From the NCBI GenBank assembly GCA_014904985.1, contig MU129012.1, forward strand, positions 22,997 to 86,996: a stretch of 64,000 bases of DNA, given 5' to 3'. Position 1 is the stretch's first letter. Every line of letters begins with the position of its first letter. The position numbers and the translations under genes were made by a program. The DNA is from Hydnum rufescens UP504. Its lineage: Eukaryota > Basidiomycota > Agaricomycetes > Cantharellales > Hydnaceae. The notes under the pieces were generated by a model. The model worked only from the letters and a program-made list of their open reading frames with translations. It was not told where the DNA came from and did not search any database. Positions 1 to 14,100 of the stretch are shown one piece after another.

Positions 1-1367
1 TATTGTGGATGGCCTCATCCATGCCAATGCAATGTTCGAGACCATCGACTCCATTAAATGCAATCTTCAGTACGATCACCTCCCCGCACAGAGAGTGTAC
101 CCCGAGATTATCCCACCGAGCGACCTCCCCTACCTTCCCTACGTGATGAGAAGGGTCGAAAATGATGTAGCCTTGAGAACGAAAGCGACAGAGCTGCGGG
201 GACAACATGCTATCTCCTTCATGGATCTCTTGGTGGAGGTGTGTAGTAGTCTCAAGTTTCAAGTTTCAGAATCCAATTTGCCTTCTTTCTAAGGTTCTTG
301 ATAAACATCCGGACAATGTTGGCCTTGGCGACCTCCTTAAGCTCTTACAGAGGATTGTCGAAGCTTCAAATCAGCTTCCATCGAAGTTACTGATCACCGG
401 GATAACCGACATGAGATATAGCAATCACGGAGGTGAAGCTACTATCTTCAGGTGTAGGTATGGAAATAGGGATGTTGCGGCGCGCGTAGTCCACGTGAGA
501 TCCAGTGTAGGTGGGTTCTTATTGATGTGTTGCCTATTTCTGACACCCTGGGAATCACAGCTGGACCATGTTCTGTCGGAGATAATCATTCATCGCCAGC
601 TTAAAAATCGCCATATTTTGGAGCTTCTTGGCGTCATCAATACCGATCAGCACCCTCTGACCATAATAACGCCTTGGATGGAAAATGGACAAGCATCGAA
701 ATACCTGACGACTCACCCGGAAAAATTCATGAAAGTGGTATGTCAATTCTGAGTTCATTCCCTTCATAAATCTCATGACGACTGGAATCAGGTCCGTGGC
801 CTGTGTGCTGCTGTACAATACCTACACTGCTATGATCCACCTATAGTTCATGGAGATATAAAGCCGGTTGGTGACATTATCTTCCAGAATTGGAATGGGG
901 GCGGATCCTCATCTGTGGTGTTCGTATCTCAGTCGAATGTATTGATAGACGACCGAGGCGAAGCAGTGCTGAGTGACTTTGGGTTCACTCGCATCCGACA
1001 TGAAGTGACACGAACTGGAACTCGGTCCGCCGCGGGAGGTGGAACGTTTCGATACCTCGCCCCAGAAATTTTTTCTGACGAGCTTCCACGAGCCAATGTG
1101 GCCACCGATACCTATTCATTAGGGTTGACCATATGGGAGCTGGCATCCTCCGAACCGCCCTTTGCACACCTTAATGGGTACCTCGTTCTGGCTCGAGTCT
1201 CGAACGGAGAGCGTCCCCCAAAGCCTGAAATGATCGGGACATTTGACAGCCAGTCCAAAGCCGGGAAAGCTATTTGGGGCCTTGTGGAGCAAATGTGGAG
1301 TCAAGATCCAAAGAATCGACCCCCTATGAAGTTTGTCAAGGAAAAGATTGACTTGATCGATGGGTAA
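1..1367 (+). CDS. TKL-type protein kinase, 5' end outside the window
   Basis: A fungal Ser/Thr or Tyr-kinase-like gene whose first exons lie left of base 1. I see five exons: up to 238, 294-506, 561-737, 792-866 and 933-1367, joined by 53-66 nt GT-AG introns, all in phase 0. The first exon encodes the conserved helical region that precedes the kinase domain in this family (it contains VDGLIHANAMFETIDS). The kinase part shows REL-type alphaC text (SEIIIHRQLKNRHILELLG), catalytic loop VHGDIKPSNVLI, DFG at about 982, APE near 1060, and the C-lobe end RPPMKFVKEKIDLI before the stop. The beta-3 VAIK motif reads VAAR, so the ATP-anchoring lysine position is Arg. Two relatives of the same family lie at 2.5-3.7 kb and 52.2-54.1 kb. 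The frame is open throughout. Substrate and pathway unknown. Confidence 0.8.
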
Positions 1368-1742
1368 ATGTTTACGTACGATAGAGGATGGAACTGGCAG
1401 ATCAGGAGCATCCCGTGCATCCATGGAAGGAGGCAAGAGGTGCATGACTGTCGAGTTTGCTACTCACTCTAATGTAATACTTGAATGAGGATTTCGAGCG
1501 TCGTGATGTATCTAGTCACAGAAGCAAGCCCTCAAAGAGCATGATTACTCTAAAGGAAAAGGGAACAACGACCTCAGGTACTTGCAATTCCACATATTAT
1601 ATATATACAGCACGGCCAAAAAAAAGGGGGTGGGATAATATACCGGCTGAAGGTCAGCTATGAAACAAAAAAACCGAGAGAAAGTCCCCAACAAAAACCC
1701 ACACAGTCACGGACACGGACAGAGAAAGATTACCCTCCAAGC

Positions 1743-2495
1743 AGAATAAATCATGATCAATATCCCTTCAGCACCTTCAACCAGTATCGTGTCTACCGAA
1801 TCCCTCAAATGCTTTGGCATTTGGATTCTCCCAGCAAGTTTTTGGACGTAGAGACTGATGCAGGAAGGTGAGGAGGAATAATCAATCACAAATGAACACT
1901 TTTGAAAAAAAAAAAAAGAGGCACCCATCATGGAAGGCTTGAAGAGGAAGACGAAAAGAGGGACACGTGGATGAGTAAACCATTTTCATAGTAGGGGGGA
2001 GAGGATAGGGAAGCACTCAGGTGAACTGGAATCACCACTTATCGTCCGGCTTGGTGCCGAATATTTCCGGCGAGACCTCGGTCTAACTGTCTTGCCCAAG
2101 ATACTACTGAGCGTCTCGGTGTGTTCCTGAGGGGCGGGACTTTCGCCGTATGCATTACACGTCCTTCCTGGGGTATCATGATACAAATAAATGAGAAATG
2201 CGCGACTCAAGCTCGTTCCATGGGGATTATTGGTGCGCGCCGGTGGGCTCGGATTTCAGTACCAGAAGAACCAAAGGAAAAAAAGGGGTTCGTCTGTCAG
2301 GACTTTTCCAGGCACTCGGGTGTATATATATCGAAGGAATGGACCCAGGATCCAATCTCGGCGGGGTGATGCAATTTTCGACGTGGATGGAATGGGAAGC
2401 TCCAGGATGAGCTCATCTCTGTCTTTGCGAAGGGGCTGCGAGGATAGACGGATAAATGGTGCCGTTAATAGGGAGATTGACATACCCCAGGTGTG
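1743..2495 (-). pseudogene. NmrA-like gene, C-terminal remnant
   Basis: Minus-strand text matching the last exons of the whole NmrA-like genes at 4.4-6.1 and 7.9-9.5 kb. Recognisable pieces are LPIPSTSKI near 2385, GRTCNAYGESPAPQEHTETL near 2150, and SLYVQ...IQMPK near 1850. Each piece is offset in frame from the next and the terminal exon no longer ends correctly. The N-terminal Rossmann half is absent: at about 2495 the sequence switches abruptly into kinase coding sequence on the other strand. Best read as the left-hand product of a tandem duplication of a kinase plus NmrA unit. Not expected to encode protein. Confidence 0.65.
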
Positions 2496-2496
2496 G

Positions 2497-3682
2497 TGAG
2501 ATGAGAAATACCGAGAATGAGGTGGCCTTGAGAACGCAGGCGACAAATCTGCGGGGACAACCCGCTATCTTCTTCATCAATCTCTTCATGGAGGTATGCA
2601 ATACCCTTAAACTCAAGTTGTAAATATGAATTCATGCATGTTGTCCAAGGTTCTTGATAAACATCCAGACGGTATTCGCCGTGGCGATATCCTTAAACTC
2701 TTCGTCGAAGCTTCAAATCAGCTTCCGTCGCAGTTACTGATCGCCGGGGTAACCGACATGATGTATAGCGACGGAGGAGGTAAGGGCACTATCTTTACAG
2801 TGTAGGTATGGAAATAGGGATGTTGCGGCACGCGTAATCCACATGAAATCCAGGGTAGGTGGATGCTTATTGTTGTGTTGCATATATCTGACACTTGGGA
2901 ATTGCAGCTGGTCGACATTCGGTCGGAGATAATCATTCATCGCCAGCTTAAAAATCGCCATATTTTGGAGTTTCTTGGCATCAACAATACCGATCAGCAC
3001 CCTCTGACCATAATAATGCCTTGGATGAATAGTGGCCAAGAATCGAAATACCTAAAGACTCATCCGGAAAATTTCATGACAGTTGTACGTCCATTCCCTT
3101 CATAAATCTCATGATGACTGAAACCAGGTCCGTGGCCTGTGTGCTGCTATACAATACCTACACTGCTATAACCCCCCGATAGTTCACGGAGATATAAAGC
3201 CGGTTTGTGGCATTATCTTCCGGTATTGGCATGTGGCGAACCCTGACCTCTGGAATTGGTATCTCAGTCGAATGTATTGATAGACGAACAAGGTGTTGAG
3301 CGACTCTGGGTTCACTCGCATCCGACATGAACTAACACGAACTGGAACTCGGTCCGCGGGAGGTGGAACGCTTCGATATCTCGCCCCGGAAGTTTTCTTC
3401 GGCGAGGTTCCGCCAGCCAACGTGGCCACCGATATTTATTCATTAGCATTGACAATATGGGAGCTGGCATCCTCCGAACCACCGTTTGCACACCTATCTA
3501 ATGGGTTCCTTGTTCTGGCTCGAGTCGTGAAGGGGGAGCGGCCCCCAATGCCTACAATGATCGGGACATTTCATAACCAGTCCGAAGCCGGGAAAGCTAT
3601 TTGGGACCTTCTGGTGCTAATGTGGAGTCAATACCCAGAATATCGACCACCTATCGGAGTCATCAAGAAGAAATTGACTTGA
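2497..3682 (+). pseudogene. TKL-type kinase copy, truncated and frame-broken
   Basis: Second copy of the kinase at 1-1367, joined at about 2497 in the middle of the exon that encodes RRVENDVALRTKATELRG. Later pieces follow the same exon order: VLDKHPDG near 2650, VDIRSEIIIHRQLKNRHILEF near 2910, VHGDIKP near 3180-3205, and a C-lobe from 3293 to 3682. The five-codon stretch that links SNVLID to the DFG block has lost bases, so the frame breaks at about 3290. DFG has become DSG, RQRIVEA-type residues are missing near 2703, and bases between the GG-rich turn and beta-3 are disturbed. The C-lobe alone stays open for 129 codons. Similarity to the first copy continues into the 3' flank (1480-1660 versus 3865-4090). 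Transcription is possible but a working kinase is unlikely. Confidence 0.75.
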
Positions 3683-4394
3683 TCCATTAGATTCTGCTCC
3701 CAACCTACACCCACGATCCAGCGTGTCGCATCATTCAAGACGTCTGGATTGCCAAGCGCACGTATTGACGCGTCCAAATGTTCAGGGCCGGGGATGGAGC
3801 TGGCGGACCGGGGGTATCCCGTGTAGCCGCCATGGAAGAGGCGCTCACTTTAACGTAATATTTGAATGAAAATTCCGAGCATTGTGGTGCATCTTGTCGC
3901 GTGCACCACCAGGGATGAAAAGAAATTAAAGACGGTAGCACTGAGGGGAGGATTTTTTCTATCTTTCAAAGTACTTCAAGTCCTCCAGTGCATAAATACT
4001 CCAAAGGGAAACGACCTCAAAAAGTACCATTCCACATATTTTATGTATACAACACGGCCAAAAAAAGAAGGGTGGGTTGGGATATAATAATATACAATGT
4101 AGGCGCCAGAATTGATTGTCACTTTGAAACAAAAAATTCTACCAAATATCTAATACCCTCTCAAGTATCACCATCATGGATCGTGCACGCACGTCGCACG
4201 CACACAACCATTCAAGCTCGATACCGTACGCGAACATTCACCCACATTTAACTGAGAGGTGGCAGCAATAATAGGGAAAAAAAAAAATCCGAGAGAGAAA
4301 ATGTTGCTATCACAAACCCTACGGAAACGGACACGGGGATGGACAGAGACAGAGAGGGAACCAGAATACTCCCTCAAGTAGAGCAAAATCACGG

Positions 4395-6074
4395 TCAATA
4401 TCCAATCAGCGCCTTCAATGCAGCATCGTGTCGAGAAAATTCCTCGAACGTCTTGGCATTTGGATTCTCCTCCCGGGATTTGCGATAATCTTGGACGTAG
4501 AGACTGCAATCCAGGAGGACGAGGAAACATCAGCGAATGAGCAATTTTGGGAAGCAGGATGCTCGGAGACTGACCCATCGTGGAAGGCCTTCATACTGGA
4601 AAGAGAAAGAGAAAGAGGGCCAACCAGATGAGTAAACTGTTTTCTTAGTATGGGGGAGAGGGCGGAGAAACAAACTCACGTGAACTGGAGCCACCACTCA
4701 TCCTCCCCCTCCTTGGTATTGAATATTTCCGGCGAGACTTCGGTCACTCTGACTGTCTTCCCCGAGACACGACTGAGGGTGTCGGCGTGCTCTTGAGCGC
4801 TGAGACTTTCCCCGTAGGCACTATACGTCTTTCCTGAGATATTATGATAAAAATGAATGGACAAGGATCAGGGAATGCCGGGGTCGAGCTCATTCCAGGA
4901 GCCCTGAATTAGGATTATTGAGACGTACCGGTTGGCTCAGATTTTAGTGCCAGTAGAACCTAAATTTTAAAAAAAACACGGTCTGTTAGGACAGCTTGTT
5001 CAGCACGTGGGTGTATATATATCGAAGGAACGAACCCAAGATCCAGTCTCGTCAGGGTCGAAAGAGGCAATTTTGGAGGTGGAAGGAATGGGGAGCTCCA
5101 CGACGAACTCGTCGCCATCTTTGCGAAGGAACTGCGTGGTCAGAGAGAGGGGGGGGTCAGTCGTACTGTTTTAAATATTCGTGTGGGGTTTGTGTACCCC
5201 GTGTGTAATGAGGTTAGAATAATAGAACGAGGTCAAGATCAGGCTGAATGGGACTTGTTTGGAACGAAGATAATCGGCCACTGAACAGTTATTTTTACCA
5301 CGGTTAAATCAGTTGAAATCATAATTGCCAATTCCTCATACCAGTGACTTTGCTCTAAAAATGACATTGCATCCGCAGTCAATAAGTGAAGTGAACTACG
5401 ATAGACTTCAGGCACGCATACCTCAAAATGGGATACTAAGTACGGTTCAATATGCGGCAGAGTACTGGGGCGAATGTCGGAGATCAGGGAGACAGGCGAC
5501 GATCAATAGGGGACAAACACACCTCCATACGAAATGCTGGACTCCTTCGGCCTCAGCAGCATCGACGAGGTTACGGCCGTGTTGTTCCTCGTGAGCCTGG
5601 GCTTCCCGTTGGTTTCCTTTGTGGATCCCATATAAACTCCAAACTATGTATAGGGTAAGAGAAGGAAGTGAATCTCGGACACGCTCCCAGAGGTGTATGG
5701 CTTACAGTCTGGTAACCGAAAACGATCAGTCCGTGAGTACATGTCAGCATAACGATATCTTCGACTGTCAACACACCTGTTACGCCGAAAACGGCCCAGG
5801 CACCCTTGAAAGCGATCTTGAGAGATTCGACGTCTTCCAGGTCAGCAGCGACAACCTCTGCACCGAGAGCTTTAAGATCTGCAAGCAGTATCAACACGGA
5901 AATCCCATAGAGGAAGTCAAGACTTCGCAGACCTTGTGCCTTCTTGCTATCTACATTCCTGGTAAGGGCTCGAACGGCAAAGGTCCCCTCCTTGAGTAGA
6001 GCCCTTGCAACGCCACCACCTTGCGTCCCAGTGCTCCCAACGACGGCAACGATCTTCTTCGGGGTGGAGGACAT
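4395..6074 (-). CDS. NmrA-like NAD(P)-binding protein (upstream copy)
   Basis: NmrA-like atypical short-chain dehydrogenase. Family members bind NAD(P) and usually act as redox sensors or reductases in the cytosol. Start chosen at 6074 ([20 protein letters not shown]), because the sister genes begin at the same point; an upstream in-frame ATG at 6089 would add five residues. The Rossmann motif GSTGTQGG lies at residues 13-20. Later exons give LGAEVVAADLEDVESLKIAF, GNQREAQAHEEQHGRNLVDA followed by EGVQHFVW, then GKTYSAYGESLSAQEHADTL near 4800 and SLYVQDYRKSREENPNAKTF before the stop at 4395. Introns are 50-70 nt with standard ends. The central exons (about 4900-5400) are less clear by eye, so small lesions there cannot be excluded. 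Follows the kinase copy at 2.5-3.7 kb on the opposite strand. Confidence 0.6.
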
Positions 6075-6089
6075 GGTAAGTTGGAACAA

Positions 6090-7735
6090 TCTGGGAGAAT
6101 TCGAGGGTTCCTTGACATCTTTATAGGTGTGGCAGCAAGCTATGACGCAATCGATATGACATAGTTGGATTGCACATCGAGCAGCATTTGGAAAGGCGTT
6201 ACGTATCCGGGTAAACTGAAAAAAAATAGGCGACGGTGAAACTCTTATCGGGGACCACGCTATGTTGTCGTTGGGGAGGACATGCTGATGTATTCTTTGA
6301 CCAAGTTTTCGGGGGACAAGCGTCGTGGTCAGACATTCCCCTGGTCCGGGGTCCAGACTGGAGGCCGGGCATGATACAAGGGCCCATCAATCAAATCCCA
6401 TTACAATAACTGGGATCCAATGGGAGACGGCACTTTCCGTTGTTTCCTTTTTCGGAAGCCACCATGTCTAATCGTCTTCTTTGTTATGCCTAACGTATAT
6501 TTAGATATCCCCCTGACACATGCACAAGCTTTTTTCGATTGTTCGCTCACAACTTCCGGTCCCCCGGCCACATCCAATTTCATGGTACCTCTCTAAATTG
6601 GCCTGGGGAATGTTACTCTAAGAATATACGTATCAGTCAACCTACGGTTGGCAGAACTCGGGCACGCAAATGATCGCCGAATTTGGATCGACCCACCCAG
6701 AAAGACGTAATTGCGATATTCGTGCCTCCTGTACATTCCAGGAGAATCACGGGGAGAAGTCCAATACCATTCCGAAAGGAAGCATCGCAGACATGTGGAC
6801 ACATCGGCAGCGCGTCGGGACCAGCAAGTCACACCACCTCCGCCTCCCCTCAGGGAACAGACCGTGAAGCGCACGACGTGGGACACTCGTACGTCGTCTC
6901 CCCGAACACACTAAATCTGACGATTAATTGGCATCCCACGGCCCAAACCGCGCTTTCCCTTTCATCGCAGCTACGGGGGCTCGAAACTATAGCCATAACG
7001 TGGCCTGGGCCAATTTTGAAAAAGTCAACCATGTTCTCGTAAATGACGTATGCGTTCATTTAACTCCCACTTTCCTTCATTTAGCGGTCCCGACGTCGCC
7101 ACCGCCATTGAATTGGGTTCATGTGGGGAGGACTACATTCCCGGTCCAAGAGCGCCCGGCGCATTAGATATTTTTTTGAAGAAAAAACACCAAAATGAAG
7201 AGAACAAGATCTAGGAGAGCATGGCCCCAGGATTTCTCAGAGAAAACCAATTTCCTGAAACGTAAAAAGTACACGCGCAGGAAACGAAGCCGAGCCGAGC
7301 CGAGCCGGTGGCAATACAGTACAATCAATGGCAGTCAGGTGCTTCCCAGATTTCCAACACGAGTGCCTGGGAATCGCCCCCCCGGCAAAGAAGGCAAAGG
7401 GGTTCTCTCTCAACGCTCTGAGAATTCCCTTATCTTAGGCCAACTCCCCAGACGAGAATGACGAACACGTAAACTTCGGAAGCCTCTGGAATCCTGATCT
7501 AGAATATATGGCCTCCATTCCGGAAGGGTAAGTGAGCACGTGACGAATCCCATCTGATTATCCGATTGGATTTGGCGGTGGAAGGACAGTTAGGAATTTG
7601 TTTGATCCTATGTTGGAATGGTACAGAACAAGCATCATCAAGTAAGCGGAGTATATGGATTCCCTATGCGCCAGCTAATATACCTATTCCGGCAGGATGG
7701 CGCGAATGGCGCGCAAATTATCGAAACGAAAACTT
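6090..7735. other. Stretch without a recognised gene
   Basis: About 1.6 kb between the first NmrA-like gene and the start of the triplicated segment. Several open frames of 60-120 codons occur on both strands, but none shows a familiar motif, splice structure or a second copy elsewhere in the window. The part next to 6074 presumably holds the promoter of that NmrA gene. Nothing else can be supported. Confidence 0.4.
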
Positions 7736-7905
7736 ATAGCCAACGTCCATTGGGACACCACTTCATATTCAGGGACATCCACATCCTGAATCATCACGGT
7801 ATGGTGGAATATGATCACCCAATCAATAAAGTATAATACAAATTTTGGTTAGGTAGGGTACGTAACTGCTATAGGATACAAATACAATATTTTCAGCGCA
7901 AGGGA

Positions 7906-9480
<1,575 letters not shown>

Positions 9481-9779
9481 TCATTGGATCGTTATTTGAC
9501 ATGTTTTATAACCAAGTACGCGGAACATAACCTCAGAGCCCGATGACGCAGTCGATTGGCGTCATAAAGTCGCACAGGCGAGATCGATTGCTTGTACGAC
9601 CAGAAATTGGGGACGAGGCTAGACCGCAAGGAGATAGAGACTTTGATAGACCAGGAAAGCCAGGGCTCCAAGTGATCACCCAACCTGCTATTAGCAGGCT
9701 ACTGAGCGGTCCATGTCACGGTCACAGAGGCCCTTTCCAAAATCACTCTTTATCGAACACGGTGGTCACACATAAGACT

Positions 9780-10460
9780 TCCCCCTGACAGGGATGAACT
9801 GTAACAGGATGTGCATGCCCCCAACTTCACAGATCGAGCTGAATGACAGTTTCTGCAAGCGAAGGTGACTATCCACTGAGAATTTTCTATAGAGAGAAAG
9901 GAATTTAAAATCAATTGACAATTCCTCATACCGGAGACTTTGCTCCAAGTATTGCACCTGCAATGGTAGGACAAAGCTCAATAAACTTCGTTTCCGGCGT
10001 CATGCCTCAGAATGGGATACTAGGTAGGGTTCAATACGCGCGAGGGTTCTGCGGGGGTGCCGGCCGTCAGACTCGGTAGCAGTAGGGACAAAAATGAACA
10101 AATCTCCATATGAAGCTATGGACATTTCAACCGCCTTGACAGGGTTATGGGCCATGCTTCCGCGTGGGTTTCCGTTTGCGATTCATCATGGATCAGAAAT
10201 GGACTCCGAACTAAGAACGATTGGGTCCTACAAACCCTTGAAAATAAGTATGGCTTGGAATCCACAATGGAAAACGATTAGTTTGTCGGACATCTCGATA
10301 TAATGACATCTGGAGTGTCAACACACCAGTATACCCAAAACGCCCCATGCGCCCTTGAAAGCCTGGGGTCCCATCAGTCAATAGGCTATTTATAAAGCTT
10401 CCCCTTTGGACACCAGTAGTTCCGAACAAGGCACAAGATCTTCTGCTGCGTTGAGGACAT
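9780..10460 (-). pseudogene. NmrA-like relic with internal deletion, copy A
   Basis: Minus-strand remnant beginning with an ATG at 10460. It shows a decayed Rossmann start (TTGVQRGSFINSLLTDGT in one frame), after which the text jumps directly to GFQGRMGRFGYTGV. The residues that should lie between, about 40 codons covering the end of the nucleotide-binding fold, are missing. Downstream, pieces of the QHFVW exon (near 10100) and of the later exons (9780-9950) are present in shifted frames. The same deletion occurs in copies B and C, so it arose before the segment was multiplied. No working protein expected. Confidence 0.7.
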
Positions 10461-10479
10461 GGTGAATTGAAGTCAATTG

Positions 10480-11100
10480 AGGCCAATTGCAGACCTATAC
10501 AGGCGAAGCAGGAGTGCCCAGGCCATACGTTTCAAATCATACAGCAGGATGATGTATGATGCATTCGGTTTGCATCATTGAGACCCCTCGATGATGGATA
10601 CGAGAGCACTGTGACTTTGGCAGATGAGCAAAGTGACCGTCTGGCGTATCCAGGGGATAGGCTCTTTGATTACTTTACTCCCGATGCGAGCATCCAAGTA
10701 GGAAAGGATTTCTGCGCGTACTGTGCGGTTTGTGTCCAGTCCGAGGGCAGAGGACGCGCGTTAGGGAGCGATATAGCGGCGTTTGCCAGATTCTCGCTCT
10801 CCACTGTTGAAGTTCAAGGCTCGCGCGACATGATTGTCCCAGCGTCGCTTCACTACCTTTCGATGTCCCCTCCTTTTCTTCAGGAGGATTCTCGCGATTC
10901 GTAATCATGGGCCTTGGGCGTGGTTTTGTGATGGATGCTCTTCATACCTGATGGTGATTTGTATTAATGTCAATGAACCGCACACCGCCTAGTCTCCTGG
11001 CCAGACCTTCTGGTAAGAGGGTCTGGTTGCGAGACTACGAACCGCTTGGATTTTCCTCATTCAATTGCTGCCTAAAGGCTTCTCCAATGATCTCCGCCTC
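10480..11100. other. Conserved upstream region of the membrane-protein gene
   Basis: Sequence between the NmrA relic and the membrane-protein gene. It is shared with copies B and C, including a plus-strand reading frame around 10578-10904 that contains a conserved patch (YPGDRLFDYFTPDAS). The frame is not kept beyond that patch in copies B or C, so I treat it as promoter or intergenic DNA, possibly an old coding relic, and not as a gene. Confidence 0.35.
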
Positions 11101-11109
11101 TTTATAGAG
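11101..11109 (+). promoter_or_regulatory. TATA-like element of membrane-protein gene A
   Basis: TTTATAGAG lies about 70 nt upstream of the ATG at 11178. Copy B has a better TATATAG at the same relative place (23883-23889); the matching stretch is deleted in copy C. Position and conservation suggest a core promoter element. No transcription start evidence is available. Confidence 0.45.
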
Positions 11110-11177
11110 CCTGGTTGAGAACCGAGCAGGCCTGACAGTGTACCCGCCAAAACAGCGAGCGTTGTTGTCTTGGTCCA

Positions 11178-14100
11178 ATGCCTATGCGTCCCTCAATCCC
11201 CCCCTCAAATCGATTCCTTCGGAGGTCCCCACCGTTCTATGCCTGTCTATTCTTTCTCGCTTGCCTTGTCCTCTTCCACATCGCCCTTTTGACACTGAAG
11301 GTGACCCATTTCTTCGAGAAGCATCCCTTCGACGTACGCAAGATTAGTACTGTCTCTCGACTAGCGTCTGTTGCCACGCAGACGTGCACCGTTATCATCC
11401 TGATTACATTATCGTATGCAATGCAAATTGTATCTTCCGACGCCATTATTCGACGAAGTATGTTTGCTGCTTTGATGATTCGATTTGAAAAGATTCCATC
11501 TAATCTCGTATCAGGACAATCGGTTGCAGCGCTGCATGACAATTTGATGGCTTGGCGCGGGCTGGGTTCCTCAATACTGGCCCTGTGGAGGAGCCGGAAA
11601 CTTGACGTCCGTACTCGGTTTCGTGTTCTCCTGGCGTTCGTGTTCTTCGGAGGCGTGTCAGTTCTACACATTGTCACGCCATCAGTGATAACAGTGGGAA
11701 CTTTCAATGCTACTCGCCCTGTGTCACTGAATGTCTCCACCATGCTTAACATCCAACCCTGGATGTATGATAGTCTAAGTCTATCCAGCTCCTCCATTGC
11801 TGCTGTATCATCCCTATGGCCTCAACTTGGCACCAATAAGACTGTTGGGCTACCGGCGGGTGTCAATGGATCGTAAGAAGTTCTAGAGATGTCCTAATCA
11901 ATGTACTGAGCCAGATACTGCAGTGTGATGTTCAGCACTCTGCCATCAGCTATGACGGAAAATGTGGCCTTTCGGGATCCATATGCCCGTGACCTTTCTG
12001 TTAGATGTGGTATCATTCCTCGGGCATCAGGTGATTCATTCCGGATTTCATATCTTGGGCCAGGTATGCTTCCTTAATTTCAATACCTCTGCTTATACAC
12101 AGCCTGATGTGTGGATCTAGGAGAGATCAGTTCATATCCAACTGAAATTGCCATTGGCTTTCACATACATACTAGATTCACTGCGTACCCAGGGCATACA
12201 CAATGGTATAACCACTCCAGGTTTTGGATGTCTATGAGCTCTGGAGCTTTAGCAGTTGGGGGAAACAAGGAATCAATTAGTGCCCATCCTGTATTCTGGT
12301 GTGAGTTGTCTGAGCTATATTAGAATTGTGTTTCTCATTCCCCTTTTCTATCTTAGTTGATGATGTTCTTGTGAACCTCATAGAGACTGATGATACCTTT
12401 GCCAGTGCTTTTGCATACATATCTACTCAACATGACAGTTTAAAGCTTGACCCTTTGGTCAGCTTTGCCCCACCTGTGCAAGGTACTCTCCAAGTTCAGA
12501 CTTGGAGCTTTATAAATAATGATACCAAGAGTAAGCCACCTCTTTGAAGAAAACTCAGGCTCTCTCACAAACACTCTGTACAGATGCATTTCTTGAGGAT
12601 GTGAATGCCACATTCTATATCTGGCCCATTGGCTGTTCATTGTTTGCTCAAAACATCACTGCTGATGTTCGGGGTGACAATACTCTGCTGAGAAAGATGA
12701 CAGCCCATACACCAACTGACAACCCTACACCATTCCTACGGCATGACATCCCCCATGACCCCTTGGAGATTGTCTGGGGTTATATGATCTGGACTATGTA
12801 TGCCATAGGGTCAGGGGTCCTTCCCCTCCTTACAGCCCTTTCTCCAGAAGGTCCTTCAGACTTCCTCCCATCCTTTCTTATTCAGCTGGGGTCTGGACTC
12901 AATAGCACTTATGACAGCTTGGCCCTTCTCAGTGACCGACTCTCCAGCATGACAGCCTTGTCATATGCTCTTCTTGCTCAGACCCTCCACAGCACCCTTG
13001 ATAGTGGGTCTCCAGACCAGAGTCCCATCTTTGCCACTGTATCTGGTTCACAGTCCATTCTTGTGGCCAGTCTAGCTGTGCACACCTTGCCACTCATAAT
13101 TGGAATCATCATCTCCTCTATCCTCATATTTGTCTTTGTTGAAGCAGCAAGACAACCTATATCATCTGACAATGTCATACAAGATGCCCAGGTGATTAAC
13201 ATGGTATCCCTCCTTCATAACTCCTCTCTTCCTACAGTTATTGCCAATGGCAATGAACACCTTCAAAGAATTCAGGCCATCCACACTCATGTTCTGTGAG
13301 ATCATTTACAATACACATTGTGGATCATACACCCTTCTTGACCGTACATTTTCAGATATGATGGTCACACCCTTGATGTTGATTATATTGAGAAGAGACA
13401 TGACTCCCCTTCTCCAAGAATTCCTCTCATGCCATTAGTAAGCCTGTTATGGATCTTCCATTACTGAGATTATGTTGAGCAATGTATCCAGGAGGGTAGT
13501 AATCCTCAGGATGAAAATTCAGCAAGCAGGGAATTCACAGGGGGTTCACCATCAAGACCACTGCACCCTGGATCAGATCAATCTTCACAATCTGAAGAAA
13601 GAGGACACTGGTTCTTTGCTGGCTGTCAACCATACATTATTGCATACACAGTCACAACTGTCTTTCTTGCTGCCTTCTACTTGGTCTTAATTGGACTTTG
13701 GTCTCATCACCTGTTTGACCATACCTTGTTCAATATTGCAAGATTAGGCCAGGTGAACCAGTTTGTGTCAGTCCTCAGCCAAGCATGGGCAGTGGCCACC
13801 ATCTCTGTCATTGCCTTTACAGTCCAGGCCATTGCATCAGATGTGGCAATTCAACAGTGTTTGTCTCATATGTTTACTACACATTGTGGTTACATTGAAT
13901 CATCCTATTTCCATGATTAGATCAAACTGTGGCGGCCCTCCATGATACTCTAGGGAGTTGGCTGGGGGTTATGTATGCAGCAGTGGCCCTCTTCCGAAGC
14001 CAAGATCACCATCGGACCCGGCTCCGACTGTTCTTGACACTGGTGTTCTTTGCCAGCATCTCGATACTTCACATTTCAACACCCTCGGTCATTACAGTTC

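Noticed and set aside
10578..10904. A possible small gene upstream of membrane-protein copy A
   Set aside because: Only a short patch is shared with copies B and C and their frames end or shift soon after, so it is kept as a conserved region only.
11237..11797. A 186-codon minus-strand frame opposite the first exons of membrane-protein copy A
   Set aside because: Mirror frame of a strongly supported coding exon. It is interrupted in copy C and has no recognisable motif.
13438..13640. Splitting the membrane-protein locus into two separate genes
   Set aside because: The linker exon is in frame in all three copies with matching donors and acceptors, and no promoter or start codon is conserved before the second half.
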